DNA of 64,000 bases from Planctomycetota bacterium (lineage in GTDB: Bacteria; Planctomycetota; PLA2; JAEUHO01). The first letter of the stretch is position 1. Each line of letters opens with the position of its first letter. The stretch is from positions 124,001-188,000 of the forward strand of contig JACKGW010000006.1 in the NCBI GenBank assembly GCA_020631815.1, read 5' to 3'. The notes under the pieces were generated by a model. That model was given only the letters and a program-made list of their open reading frames with translations, did no database searches and had not been told where the DNA came from. Shown piece after piece: positions 24,140 to 33,034 of the stretch. Position numbers and translations under genes: made by a program.

Positions 24140-25225
24140 GTGGAGCGGTTCTCCGGCGTCGAACGGGGGACGGTTCAGGAGGCGTGCGTGCTCGTCGTGC
24201 TCGTGGGGTTCGTAGGGGGGCTCGTGCTGCTGGCCCCCGTGATCGGCCTGGCGCCGCGCCTCGGGCTCGTCGACAACCCCACCGCGCGCAGCAGCCACGT
24301 GGCCCGCACACCACGTGTCGGCGGCTTCGCCCTGGTGGGGGCCCTGCTCGCTGCGGCGGTCCAGCTCGCGCTGACCGATGGCACGTTGCCACCCGATCGC
24401 GAGCTGCTGGCGTTCACGCTGCCGGCGCTGGGCTTCTTCCTGCTGGGCTTGGTGGACGATCGCTGGCGGCTGGGGGCGCGCCCCAAGGCAGCCGTGCAAG
24501 CCGCGCTTGCCGCCGGCGCGGTGGCGATGGGCTGGCGCTTCGCGGGGGAGGCCTCGCCGGGCTTTGCCGCGCTCGGCTTCGGCGTCCTCGACCCCTTCAT
24601 GGCGTGGTTGTGGATCGTCGCGGTCGTGACCGCCGTCAATTTCCTCGATGGCATCGACCTCATCACGTGCGCCGTGCAGGTGACGCCGCTGGCCCTTGCG
24701 GCGTCGGCGGGCGCGGGGCTCGCGGGCGGCACGCTGTACGCGGCCCTGCTGGGCGGCGTCCTGGTCCTCGGGGTCTTCAACATCACGCCGGCGCGGACCT
24801 TTCCCGGGGATGCCGCGACGCACTTGCTTGGGTTCGCCGTGGCCTTGATGCCGATGCGACTGGCGGGCGCCGCGGACCTCCATCCCCTGCCCTGGGCGTG
24901 GGCTGCCGCCCCGCTTCTCCCCGCGGTCATCGACATCGGGCTGGGCCTGGTCATCAAGCGGCGACGCGGCTTGCGCTGGTCCGCCGCCCATCGCGAGCAC
25001 TTGCACCAGCGTCTGACGCGCGCGGGGTGGTCGCATGTCGGGAGTGCCCTGCGCTACGGCGTGCTCACCTCCGTGGCGGCGCTCTTCGCCGTAGTGCTCG
25101 TACCCCGACTCGGCTGGTGGGTGGCAGGCCCGCTAGCCGCCCTCGTGCTGCTGCTGCACCTGCAGCACGCGGCGCGGCGCACGCGCCATGTGGCGTGGGC
25201 GTCGGCGCCCGCTCAGAACGGATAG
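24140..25225 (+). CDS. Polyprenyl-phosphate sugar-1-phosphate transferase (WecA/MraY family)
   Basis: A 361-residue integral membrane enzyme of glycosyltransferase family 4, which transfers a sugar-1-phosphate from a UDP-sugar to a polyprenyl phosphate, starting glycan synthesis on the cytoplasmic face. About ten hydrophobic segments are visible. Signature motifs are LVDNPTARSSHVARTPRVGG, the DDxxxL segment LVDDRWRLGARPK, NFLDGIDLI, FPGDAATHLLG, and the C-terminal HREHLHQRL. The histidine motif is closer to WecA than to MraY, so a surface-glycan role rather than lipid I synthesis is likely. The GTG start at 24140 is preceded by a segment identical to that upstream of the SLC13 gene. Confidence 0.9.
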   Translation: MERFSGVERGTVQEACVLVVLVGFVGGLVLLAPVIGLAPRLGLVDNPTARSSHVARTPRVGGFALVGALLAAAVQLALTDGTLPPDRELLAFTLPALGFFLLGLVDDRWRLGARPKAAVQAALAAGAVAMGWRFAGEASPGFAALGFGVLDPFMAWLWIVAVVTAVNFLDGIDLITCAVQVTPLALAASAGAGLAGGTLYAALLGGVLVLGVFNITPARTFPGDAATHLLGFAVALMPMRLAGAADLHPLPWAWAAAPLLPAVIDIGLGLVIKRRRGLRWSAAHREHLHQRLTRAGWSHVGSALRYGVLTSVAALFAVVLVPRLGWWVAGPLAALVLLLHLQHAARRTRHVAWASAPAQNG

Positions 25226-26979
25226 AAGACGGGCAGCAGCAGCGTGCTGGCAATCAGCAGCATCACGGTGAGCGGCAGGCCGAGCTTGAGGTAGTCCTGC
25301 AAGCGGTAGCCGCCGGGCCCGAACACCAGCAGGTTGGTCTGGTAGCCCACGGGTGTGAGCAGCGAGCACGACGCAGCGATGGCCACGGCGAAGACGAAGG
25401 GCTCGTGCGAGACCCCGGCTTGATCGGCGACGCGGATCGCGATGGGGATCATCATCCCCGCGGTACCCGCGTTCGTGACCAGCTCCGTGAGCACGGACGT
25501 GGCCAGGAACAGCATGGCCAGCAGCCCGCGCGGCCCCAGTGGCCCCCCGATGCGGATCAAGCCGTCGGCCACGCCTTGCGCGAGCCCACTCTGGTCGGCG
25601 GCCTGACCGAAGGCGAGCAGCGTGCCGAGCACGAAGAGCACCTGCAGGTTCAGCGAGCGGTAGGCCTGCGTGGCGCTGATGCAGCCGGCGAGGATCACCC
25701 CCAGCGAACCAAGCAGGGCGGCGACGACCAGCGGGAGGACGCCGAACGCGGCGAGGCCGAGCGCCAGCATGACGATGCCGATGGCGTGAGGGGCACGGCC
25801 CAACGTGGCGGGAGCTTCGAGCGTTCCGCCCAAGGCAATCAGGTCGCCTTCCGAGCGCGTGAGCCGCGCCAAGGCCTCGGTCTCGCCCTGCACCAAGAGG
25901 ACGTCGCCGACGGCCATCTGCAGGTCGGCGATGCGCTCGCGCAGGTGTTCGCCGCGTCGCTGCACGGCGAGCACCGTCACGCCGTACCGGTCGCGAATCC
26001 CTGCGCGTCGCACGGTCATGCCGCGCAGCCGCGAGCCGGGGGCGACGAGGACCTCGGCGAGCGCCAGGTCGCGACCCTGCACGCGCTCATCCCCAAGCGC
26101 TGGCCCGTCGACGCCCGGCTGGGCCAAGAGGCCCGCGATGACCTCGGGCGTGCCCTTGAGGCGGACCTCGTCATCGGCTTGCAAGACGAGGTCGTCAAAC
26201 GGCGGCCAGAACGTCTCCTCGCCGCGGACGACCTGCAGCAGGCGGACGCGCCCCTTCCACTCCGCGACATCGGCGACGCGACGGCCGACCAAGCGCGAGC
26301 CCGGCCCGAGCAGGACCTGGGTCAGGTACTGGCGGGTGGCTTCCGTGTCGAGGGGGACGACGAGGCCCACGCGGGCGGGCAACACCTTGGGCCCTGCGAG
26401 CACGAGGTAGACGAACGTGATCACGCAGACGACGGCGCCGATCGGCAGGATGTCGAGCATCCCGAGGCCCGGCTGGCCGAGCTGCCTCAGCATTGCGTCG
26501 ACGAGCAGCGTCGTCGTGGTGCCGACCAGGGTCAGGGTGCCGCCCGCGATCGAGGCGTACGAGAGTGGCAGCAAGACGCGGCTCGGGCTGCGCCCTGCCT
26601 TCGTCGTGGCCGCCACCAAGATCGGTAGCAGCAGAACCACCACGCCCGTGTTGCTCATGAAGGCCGAGAGCACCATCACGATCGGCAGCAGCGCGACGAG
26701 CAGGGCCCGCTCGCCACGTGCAGCCCGTCGCTCGACCAGGCGGCCGATCGAGCGCGCGGCCCCCGTGCGTTGGAGCGCCTCGGCCAGCACGAACATGCAG
26801 GCGACCGTGATCAGTGTGGGGCTGCCGAAGCCCTTGGTCGCTTCCGCCTCGCTCAGCACGCCACCCAGGACGAGGATGGCAAGGCCGAGAACGGCCACGA
26901 CGTCCAGCGAGATGGCGGGGACGATCGCACCTACGAGGACCAGGGCGAGGGCGATGAGGGTCCAGGTGAGGGGGTCCAC
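25213..26979 (-). CDS. SLC13/DASS-type transporter with two TrkA-C domains
   Basis: A 588-residue inner-membrane transporter of the divalent anion:Na+ symporter (ArsB/NhaD) superfamily. Hydrophobic segments at about 1-190 and 400-588 flank a soluble middle with two RCK_C/TrkA-C domains (QVLLGPGSRLVGRRVADVAE and EVLVAPGSRLRGMTVRRAGI). The motifs SNTGVVVLLLPI and the repeated TNAGTAGMMIPI are the paired ligand-binding loops. Relatives carry sulfate, dicarboxylates or phosphate; the exact ion cannot be told. The GTG start at 26979 lies seven bases from the ATG of the divergent phosphatase frame. Its last 13 bases overlap the convergent transferase gene. Confidence 0.9.
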   Translation of the reverse strand: MDPLTWTLIALALVLVGAIVPAISLDVVAVLGLAILVLGGVLSEAEATKGFGSPTLITVACMFVLAEALQRTGAARSIGRLVERRAARGERALLVALLPIVMVLSAFMSNTGVVVLLLPILVAATTKAGRSPSRVLLPLSYASIAGGTLTLVGTTTTLLVDAMLRQLGQPGLGMLDILPIGAVVCVITFVYLVLAGPKVLPARVGLVVPLDTEATRQYLTQVLLGPGSRLVGRRVADVAEWKGRVRLLQVVRGEETFWPPFDDLVLQADDEVRLKGTPEVIAGLLAQPGVDGPALGDERVQGRDLALAEVLVAPGSRLRGMTVRRAGIRDRYGVTVLAVQRRGEHLRERIADLQMAVGDVLLVQGETEALARLTRSEGDLIALGGTLEAPATLGRAPHAIGIVMLALGLAAFGVLPLVVAALLGSLGVILAGCISATQAYRSLNLQVLFVLGTLLAFGQAADQSGLAQGVADGLIRIGGPLGPRGLLAMLFLATSVLTELVTNAGTAGMMIPIAIRVADQAGVSHEPFVFAVAIAASCSLLTPVGYQTNLLVFGPGGYRLQDYLKLGLPLTVMLLIASTLLLPVFYPF

Positions 26980-26985
26980 CGGCCC

Positions 26986-27555
26986 ATGATCACGGAGCCC
27001 GCCCTCACGCGCCACCCGGGGCCCACCGGCGGCGCCGAGCGTGCCAGGCCGTGGCACTTGGCGCATGATGCGGGGGTGGAGCCCGAGGCCCTCCTCCCGC
27101 CCAACTTCGGCTGGCTCGACGCGGGTCGCGTCGCCGGTATGGGCTGCCCCCGCATCGACGAGCTGCCTGCCGTCGTCGCGGAGGGGATCGGTGCCGTGCT
27201 GAGCCTCACCTCGCGGCCCCTTCCCGCGGACGCCGAAGACCTCGGTCTGGTCCTGCGCCACGACCCGGTGGTCGACTTCACGCCGCCGTCCCCCGAGCAG
27301 CTGCTCGAGATCGTGCGGTGGATGCGCAGCCAGGTGCAGGCGGGGCGGGCGGTCGCCGTGCACTGCATGGCGGGGCTCGGACGCACGGGCACGGTCCTGG
27401 CCGCGTGGCGCGTCGCCGAGGGACTCCCGCCCGAGCTGGCGATCGCCGACGTGCGTCGGCGACGTCCGGGCTCGATCGAGACACGCGGGCAGGAAGACGC
27501 GATCTTCGAGTTTGCCGAGCGCTGGGCCACGGAGCGGGGAGGCGAGGATGTCTGA
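26986..27555 (+). CDS. Dual-specificity-type protein phosphatase
   Basis: A 189-residue cysteine phosphatase. The P-loop HCMAGLGRTG holds the Cys-x5-Arg signature, and the general acid is probably the Asp in VVDFTPPSPEQ. The opening PPNFGWLDAGRVAGMGCPR is typical of bacterial and archaeal dual-specificity phosphatases. The target could be a phosphotyrosine protein or a phosphorylated metabolite. The start is doubtful: an ATG at 26986 gives the coordinates used, but a GTG at 27076, six bases after CATGAT, gives the usual N-terminus and may be a leaderless start. The end overlaps dapB by eight bases, and the gene opens a long plus-strand run. Confidence 0.87.
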   Translation: MITEPALTRHPGPTGGAERARPWHLAHDAGVEPEALLPPNFGWLDAGRVAGMGCPRIDELPAVVAEGIGAVLSLTSRPLPADAEDLGLVLRHDPVVDFTPPSPEQLLEIVRWMRSQVQAGRAVAVHCMAGLGRTGTVLAAWRVAEGLPPELAIADVRRRRPGSIETRGQEDAIFEFAERWATERGGEDV

Positions 27556-28273
27556 GCCCCGCCGCCTCCTCGTCGCGGGTGCCAACGGCAAAATGGGCCG
27601 CGCCCTGCTCCCGCTGCTCGAGGCGCGGGTGGACGTCGAGATCGTCGGCCGCGTCGGACGTGGCGACGACCTGCGAGCGGCCCTGCAGGCGAGCCGGCCC
27701 ACGTTCGTGCTGGATGTGACCACACCCGACGTCGTTGCCGAGCACGCGCGTGTCGCGCTCGAGGAAGGCGCGCACGTGATCGTGGCCACGACGGGTCTTC
27801 CCGAGGCGCAGCGCCCGGCGCTGGACCGGCTGGCACGTGAGCGCCAGCGCGGCTTGCTCGTGGCCCCCAACCTCTCGCCCGTGGTCGTGCTGTTGCAGGC
27901 CGCCGCGCGCCGCCTCGTTCCGTACGTACCGCGCGTCGAGATTCTCGAGTCGCATCACGAGGCCAAGCGCGACGCACCATCTGGCACGAGCCGCGCCACG
28001 GCACGACAGCTGGCCGAGGCGGGTGCGCGCCCGGGTCCCGATCGCGGTGACCCGACCCCGCGCGGTCTCGACGTGGACGGCGTGCGTGTGCACAGCATGC
28101 GCTTGCCCGGGCTGCACGCGCGCCAGGAGGTGCGCATGGCGAGCGAGCACGAGGGCGTCATGCTCGTGCACGAGGCGTATGGCCGCGAGGCGTACTTGGC
28201 GGGTGTCCTGCTGGCTCTCGACCGCCTCCCGGATCACGTCGGCTGGGTCGACGGCTTGGAGGCCCTGCTGTGA
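27548..28273 (+). CDS. dapB: 4-hydroxy-tetrahydrodipicolinate reductase
   Basis: DapB, 241 residues, reduces hydroxy-tetrahydrodipicolinate in the lysine/diaminopimelate pathway. The NAD(P) motif GANGKMG is at residues 11-17, ATTGLPEAQ is the conserved loop, and the active-site segment ESHHEAKRDAPSGTS carries His136/His137 and the catalytic lysine K140. The ATG at 27548 follows GAGGCGAGG and lies inside the end of the phosphatase gene. Its stop overlaps the thiE-like start by four bases. The protein is a little short (usual 245-270), mainly in loops. asd, an earlier step of the same pathway, is 20 kb away. Confidence 0.95.
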   Translation: MSEPRRLLVAGANGKMGRALLPLLEARVDVEIVGRVGRGDDLRAALQASRPTFVLDVTTPDVVAEHARVALEEGAHVIVATTGLPEAQRPALDRLARERQRGLLVAPNLSPVVVLLQAAARRLVPYVPRVEILESHHEAKRDAPSGTSRATARQLAEAGARPGPDRGDPTPRGLDVDGVRVHSMRLPGLHARQEVRMASEHEGVMLVHEAYGREAYLAGVLLALDRLPDHVGWVDGLEALL

Positions 28274-28917
28274 GCGGCACGGCGGACCTCGGGAGCGGTG
28301 ATGCGTTCCTGGCCCAGCTGGGCCTGGTGTGGATCGTGGATGGAACGAGCGCCGACGACTCGGGTCGCCTGGACGCCGCCTTGGCACATGGCGTGAGCGC
28401 GTTGTGGCTGCGCGCGCCGCGCTTGGACGGCGCGACGCTGTACCGCACGGCGCGGGATCTGCGGCGGCGGACGCGCGACCATGGCGCAGCTTTGATCATC
28501 GGCGATCGCGCCGACGTGGCGCTGGCGGCCGAGGCCGACGCCGTGCAGCTCGGCTTCCGCTCGCCCCCGCTCCGCCGTATCCGTCCGTGGTTCCCGGGCG
28601 CCATCGGCGTGAGCTGCCATACGGCCCGTGACCTCGAGCGAGCGGCACTGGGTGGCGCGACCTACACCGTGCTGTCGCCCGTGTTCGGTGTCCCCGAGAA
28701 GGGGGAGCCGCTCGGAGTCCCGCAGTTCGCGCGCTTCGTGGCCGAAGCCGAGCTGCCCGTGGTCGGTCTGGGCGGCATCGGCCCGGACGAGGCGCCCGCC
28801 GTGCGCTCGGCCGGGGCCGTCGGCGTGGCCGTGATCCGCGCGCTGCGCGATGCCGAGGATGTCGTGGAGGCCGCCCGCCGTCTGGCCCCCGCCCCGGAGT
28901 CGCTCGCCAGCGAATGA
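28270..28917 (+). CDS. thiE: Thiamine phosphate synthase/TenI-like protein
   Basis: A 215-residue TIM-barrel protein of the ThiE/TenI family; ThiE joins the pyrimidine and thiazole halves of thiamine, while TenI aromatises the thiazole. Recognisable parts are LIIGDRADVALAAEADAVQLG, GVSCHTARDLERAALGGATYTVLSPVF and VVGLGGIGPDEAPAVRSAGA. The usual QLREK motif is reduced to WLRAPR and the phosphate-loop details are weak, so TenI or a diverged ThiE is possible. thiL, the next step of the pathway, lies two genes downstream, which favours a role in thiamine synthesis. The GTG start overlaps the dapB stop. Confidence 0.82.
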   Translation: MSGTADLGSGDAFLAQLGLVWIVDGTSADDSGRLDAALAHGVSALWLRAPRLDGATLYRTARDLRRRTRDHGAALIIGDRADVALAAEADAVQLGFRSPPLRRIRPWFPGAIGVSCHTARDLERAALGGATYTVLSPVFGVPEKGEPLGVPQFARFVAEAELPVVGLGGIGPDEAPAVRSAGAVGVAVIRALRDAEDVVEAARRLAPAPESLASE

Positions 28918-28924
28918 CCCGGCG

Positions 28925-31525
28925 GTGAAGGCGCTCGGCTACATCCCCCCGGTGCCCCGCGACCTGCTGCCGGCCGCCTTGCTCATGCTCCTGCTGGGAG
29001 CCGCGCCGGGCTGCCAGGGCGCGATCGCTCCCGGGGAGGGCTCTGGCGACGGTCCGGAGGCGAGCGCCCGCACGGCCACCGGATCGCCCGACGGCGACCA
29101 AGGCGAGAGCGAACCCACGCTGCCCGGCACGCCGGCTCCGCGTCCGGTTCCGCTGACGGCGCCGCCCGAGCCGGGTGCCGACACCCGAGCCGAAGTGGTT
29201 CCCGGGCCGTACGCGGACGACCGCCGCTTCGCGGTGTTGGCGGCCACATGGCCAGCGCGCGTGGCGCAGGCGCGCGAGCGACTGCCCGTCGTCACGGGCC
29301 TGACCTTCATGGCCGGTCCGCCACCGCGCGTCATCTTGACGGCGCTCCGCGACGAGACACGCCCCTTCGAGCTGGCGGCCGACGTCGTCGACGGGCGCAA
29401 GCGCGTCTCCGTGCGCGTCAACGCCGAGCCCCACCTGGGCGGCTTGCTCGACGTGGATCGCACGCTGCTTCGCGCGCTCGGAACGGCCGCGCTCGAAGAC
29501 GCACTCGCCCGACGCGATGGAGCGCCGGCCTGGGTCCTGGAGGTCGCGGGCATGGCCGCCGCGAACGACCTCGAGGAGCGCCTCGCCGGCATCCAGCGCC
29601 TGTGGGCCCTCGGGCGCATCGATGCCATCCGCGTGGACCCGGACGACCCGCGCGCCGCGTTGGCGACCGGCACGGCGGCGCTGCTGCTCGTGGGGGAGCG
29701 TGGCGCGCCCAGCGACATCCACCGCCTGCTCTCGTTCGTGGCCGACGGCGACGACGCGGACATGGTGATGGGGCGCATCGCCGGTGAGGCCGGCGGTGGC
29801 TGGGTGGAGCCTGCGCGGCTCGTGCTGCACCAGCGCGTGCGCGACCTCGACGAGCGTCCGTGGCGCCTGCTGGAGGCGGCCGAGGCAGCGTATGCAGAGG
29901 CCGGCCGCGCGGCCCTCGAGGCGCTGCTTCCCGCGCGCTTGCCGCCCGCCGTTGCCGACGAGCTGACCCTGCTGCGCGCACGTGCGGCGTTGGACGTCGG
30001 AGAGGTCGAGCTGGGGCGCAGCCTGCTTCGCTCGCTCCCCGCCGACGCCGCAGCGCGCCTGCGGGAGCCGGCCGAAGCGCTGGCCCTCGGCGTCGAGGCC
30101 GAGCTCGCTCGCGGCGGCGACCGGGTGCGCGCGCGCGACCTGCTGCGCCGGCTCCGCTTGGACTTCCCGCGTAGCCCGGCCGGCGAGCGTCTGGCGCGCA
30201 GCGAGCCCACGTTGGGTCTGCAGGACGATCCGCTGCGCTGGATGCGGGAAGTGCGCGAGCGCGTGGCCCGCGAGGGGGGAACGAGCCTCGAGCTGGATAC
30301 CGCCGAGCGCTACGCCCGCGTGCTCGTGCTCGATCACCGGGCCGGGGCGGCCGAGGGCTTCCTCGCGAGTCTCGGTCGCCGCGCCGCTGCCCCGGAGCTG
30401 CAGGCCGTGGCGCGCGCCGTGGCCTCCGAGCAAGAGGACCCGTCTCTCGCCGCCAAGGCACGGGCGGCCGATCGCCTGCGCGCGTGGCGCGCGGAGCCGA
30501 CGCCCGAGCGTCGTCAGGACCTCGTCGATGGGGGCCTCGCCACGGCCGCGATGATCGTGGACATGGTGATGCGTCAGCCCGACGTGCGGGGTGAGCCCCG
30601 CCAGCAGATGCTCGTGCTGGCCGCGGAAGCCGCCGGCGACGAGCGCGCCCTTCGCGTGCTCGAGCCCATCTGGCAAGCCGATCCGCTGCGCCTCCTCGAC
30701 GACCTGCCTCTGCTCACGTCGGCGGTCAGCTTCGACGCGCTGGACGCGGCCCTGCGCGAGGACGGCCTGGTCGGTCGTCTGGGGCTCGGCTCCGAGGTGG
30801 TCTGGGACGTCGTGGCCGGCGGCCTCGAGCAGTCGTGGCTCCGCGCACGCCCCGGCTTCCTCGCCGCCATCCGCAGTCCGTCCTACGACGACCGACGACG
30901 CGCCCTGGAGTCGCTGCTCGAAGACCCGGACCTGCGTGTCCCGCGCCGCTGGCTCGTCGAGCTGATGCGTGACCCGGCGCCGCGGCTCCGCCAGCGTGCC
31001 GTCGAGCAGGCGGCCACGCAGGGCGACGTCGATCTCGTGCGCGAGGCCCTCGCCGACGAACGGCCGAGCGTGCGCAGCGCCGCGGTCCGTGGGCTCGCGT
31101 CGATCGGGGGACCCGCCGCGCGCGACGACCTGCTGGCGCATCTCGGTCGCGAGACCGACGGCGAGGTCCGCAGCGTCACGGCCTTTGCCCTCCTGGAGGT
31201 TGCTCCGACCGACGGTCGCGTCTTGGCCTCGCTGCTGGCCCTCGTGCGCGAAGACGACACGGCGCTTCGCGACCCGCTGGTCCTGGCGCTCGGCAATGCG
31301 CCGCGGGGGCCCGTCGCCTACGCCGTCGCCGACGCGTTGGAGGCCGAGAACGCCCGCCCGGCTCCGGATCGCGCGTACCTCTTCCGGCTGATGACCGTGT
31401 GGCAGCGCGCCACGCGCTTCGACCTCGGCTGGCACCCCGCCATGACGCGTGAGCAGACGGCGCTCGTGCTCGCGCGCATGCGACGTGCCTTGCAGGAGCA
31501 GCGCTTGGCGGACGGCGACTCGTGA
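28925..31525 (+). CDS. Lipoprotein with HEAT repeats, function unknown
   Basis: An 866-residue lipoprotein. From the GTG at 28925 the signal peptide ends in the lipobox LLGAAPGC, with the cysteine about residue 29, followed by a low-complexity linker (about 30-80). The middle is mostly alpha-helical and TPR-like (about 330-480), and residues about 640-790 are clear HEAT repeats (MRDPAPRLRQRAVEQAATQG, ERPSVRSAAVRGLASIGG). LPVVTGLTFMAGPPPRVILT in the N-terminal part recalls inactive metalloprotease-like domains of unknown role. It lies between two thiamine genes and overlaps thiL by four bases; the link is positional only. Lgt, encoded at 44.9 kb, would lipidate it. Confidence 0.85.
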   Translation: MKALGYIPPVPRDLLPAALLMLLLGAAPGCQGAIAPGEGSGDGPEASARTATGSPDGDQGESEPTLPGTPAPRPVPLTAPPEPGADTRAEVVPGPYADDRRFAVLAATWPARVAQARERLPVVTGLTFMAGPPPRVILTALRDETRPFELAADVVDGRKRVSVRVNAEPHLGGLLDVDRTLLRALGTAALEDALARRDGAPAWVLEVAGMAAANDLEERLAGIQRLWALGRIDAIRVDPDDPRAALATGTAALLLVGERGAPSDIHRLLSFVADGDDADMVMGRIAGEAGGGWVEPARLVLHQRVRDLDERPWRLLEAAEAAYAEAGRAALEALLPARLPPAVADELTLLRARAALDVGEVELGRSLLRSLPADAAARLREPAEALALGVEAELARGGDRVRARDLLRRLRLDFPRSPAGERLARSEPTLGLQDDPLRWMREVRERVAREGGTSLELDTAERYARVLVLDHRAGAAEGFLASLGRRAAAPELQAVARAVASEQEDPSLAAKARAADRLRAWRAEPTPERRQDLVDGGLATAAMIVDMVMRQPDVRGEPRQQMLVLAAEAAGDERALRVLEPIWQADPLRLLDDLPLLTSAVSFDALDAALREDGLVGRLGLGSEVVWDVVAGGLEQSWLRARPGFLAAIRSPSYDDRRRALESLLEDPDLRVPRRWLVELMRDPAPRLRQRAVEQAATQGDVDLVREALADERPSVRSAAVRGLASIGGPAARDDLLAHLGRETDGEVRSVTAFALLEVAPTDGRVLASLLALVREDDTALRDPLVLALGNAPRGPVAYAVADALEAENARPAPDRAYLFRLMTVWQRATRFDLGWHPAMTREQTALVLARMRRALQEQRLADGDS

Positions 31526-32448
31526 GCGGGTCCATGGACGAGGACGGCTGGACGGCAGACCTCGCACGCGAGGCCCTTCCGGCGGACCTCGTGCGGTTGG
31601 GGATCGGCGACGACGCCGCCTGGCTTGCCGCCGTTCCCGACGGCTGGGTCGTGGCGACCGACGTGCTGATCGATGGCGTGCATGGCGTGGTCGCCGACGT
31701 CGGCGCTGCCGCGCTTGCCGCCAAGGCCGTGCACGTCAACGTGAGCGACTTCGCGGCGATGGGGGCGCGGCCTCGCGCCCTGCTCGTGGGCCTCGTGCTC
31801 CCCCGTGACGACACGGCATCCTGCCTGGAGGGCGTGCGTGCCGGGCTCCGCGCGGCCTGTCGCGAGCACCATCTCGCCCTGGTGGGCGGCGACACGAACG
31901 TGGCCGAGGGCCCGCTCGTGATCGCGGTCACGATGCTCGGCACGCCCGGGCCCGGCGGCCTCGTGACGCGCACCGGTGCGCGCGTCGGTGACCGCGTGTC
32001 GGTGACGGGTCCCTTGGGCGGCTCGCTTGGAGGTCGTCACCTCGCACCGCGATCCCGCGTCGAGGCCGGCGAGGTGCTCGCTCGCAGCGGCCGGGTGCAC
32101 GCGATGATGGACGTCTCCGACGGCGTCGCGCGCGACCTGCCCCGGCTGTGCCGGGCCTCGGGCGTGGGCTCGCTCATCGACCTCGAACGCGTGCCCGTGC
32201 ACGCCGACGTGCCCGAGGCGGCACCGGATCGACCGATGCGTGCCCTGTGCGACGGCGAGGACTTCGAGCTGCTCGTGGCCCATGCCCCGTGGGACGACGA
32301 CACGCTGGCCGCGCTCGCGCGGCTGGATGCGACACCCATCGAGATCGGCGTGGTCACGGAGGCCGCCGAGGGCCTCGTGCTCGTGCGCGCCGGCGTGCCG
32401 CAGGCCTGGCCTCGCGGCGGCTTCGACCACCTCGCCTCCGTTCCGTGA
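31522..32448 (+). CDS. thiL: Thiamine-monophosphate kinase
   Basis: ThiL, 308 residues, phosphorylates thiamine monophosphate to the active diphosphate. Family hallmarks are LVRLGIGDDAAW near the N-terminus, VATDVLIDGVH, HVNVSDFAAMGARP, the Mg/ATP segment LALVGGDTNVAEGPL, MMDVSDGVARDLPRL, and the C-terminal CDGEDFELLV. All metal-binding aspartates look present. The GTG start at 31522 overlaps the upstream lipoprotein stop by four bases, and TsaE follows within 35 bases. The length is slightly below the usual 320-330. Confidence 0.95.
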   Translation: MSGSMDEDGWTADLAREALPADLVRLGIGDDAAWLAAVPDGWVVATDVLIDGVHGVVADVGAAALAAKAVHVNVSDFAAMGARPRALLVGLVLPRDDTASCLEGVRAGLRAACREHHLALVGGDTNVAEGPLVIAVTMLGTPGPGGLVTRTGARVGDRVSVTGPLGGSLGGRHLAPRSRVEAGEVLARSGRVHAMMDVSDGVARDLPRLCRASGVGSLIDLERVPVHADVPEAAPDRPMRALCDGEDFELLVAHAPWDDDTLAALARLDATPIEIGVVTEAAEGLVLVRAGVPQAWPRGGFDHLASVP

Positions 32449-32470
32449 GGCGGCGGCCCGTGCGCCTGCC

Positions 32471-33034
32471 ATGATCGGGGCCGTGCGCACCACCCTCGAC
32501 GACCTGTCGACGACGGCCCGCGTGGCCTCCGCCTTCGCGGCCGCCCTGCGGTCCGTCGGCCGTCGACGCGTGGTGATCGACCTGCGCGGACCGCTGGGGA
32601 GTGGCAAGACGGCCTTCGTGCGCGCCCTCGCCACGGCGCTCGGCCTGCCACGCGGGGCGCGGGTCACGAGCCCCACCTTCACGCTGCTCCGGACGCTGCC
32701 GCTGGAGAGCGGCCCCGGTGGGGCGTGGACCTTGCACCACCTCGATGCCTACCGCCTGGGGGGCGTCGACGACCTCGAGGCCATCGGTTTCCTCGATCTG
32801 CTGCAGGACGAAGCGCTCGTCGCCGTCGAATGGGGAGATCGCGTGATCGACGCCCTCGGGGAGGACCACCTCGTGCTCGAGCTCTGTCCTGCCGGCGCCC
32901 TGGGTGCGTCGGTGCCCGATCCCGAGATCGGTGATCCTCGCGAGCTCGACGTGACGGCCTTCGGCCCCGAGTCCACGCGCCTGCTGGCGGCATGGGAGCA
33001 GCAGCTGGCGGGCTCCCCGGGGAGCCCCGCGTGA
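32471..33034 (+). CDS. tsaE: tRNA threonylcarbamoyladenosine biosynthesis ATPase TsaE
   Basis: TsaE, up to 187 residues, is the ATPase of the TsaBDE complex that makes t6A at position 37 of ANN-decoding tRNAs. Walker A is GPLGSGKT (about residue 40), followed by RVTSPTFTLLRTL, HHLDAYRL and VAVEWGDRV, all family signatures. The start is uncertain: the ATG at 32471 is used, but a GTG at 32483 gives VRTTLDDLSTTARVASAF, the more usual N-terminus, and is seven bases after a CATGAT element. The C-terminal tail after residue 150 is longer than in most homologues. The stop overlaps the next gene by four bases. Confidence 0.93.
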   Translation: MIGAVRTTLDDLSTTARVASAFAAALRSVGRRRVVIDLRGPLGSGKTAFVRALATALGLPRGARVTSPTFTLLRTLPLESGPGGAWTLHHLDAYRLGGVDDLEAIGFLDLLQDEALVAVEWGDRVIDALGEDHLVLELCPAGALGASVPDPEIGDPRELDVTAFGPESTRLLAAWEQQLAGSPGSPA

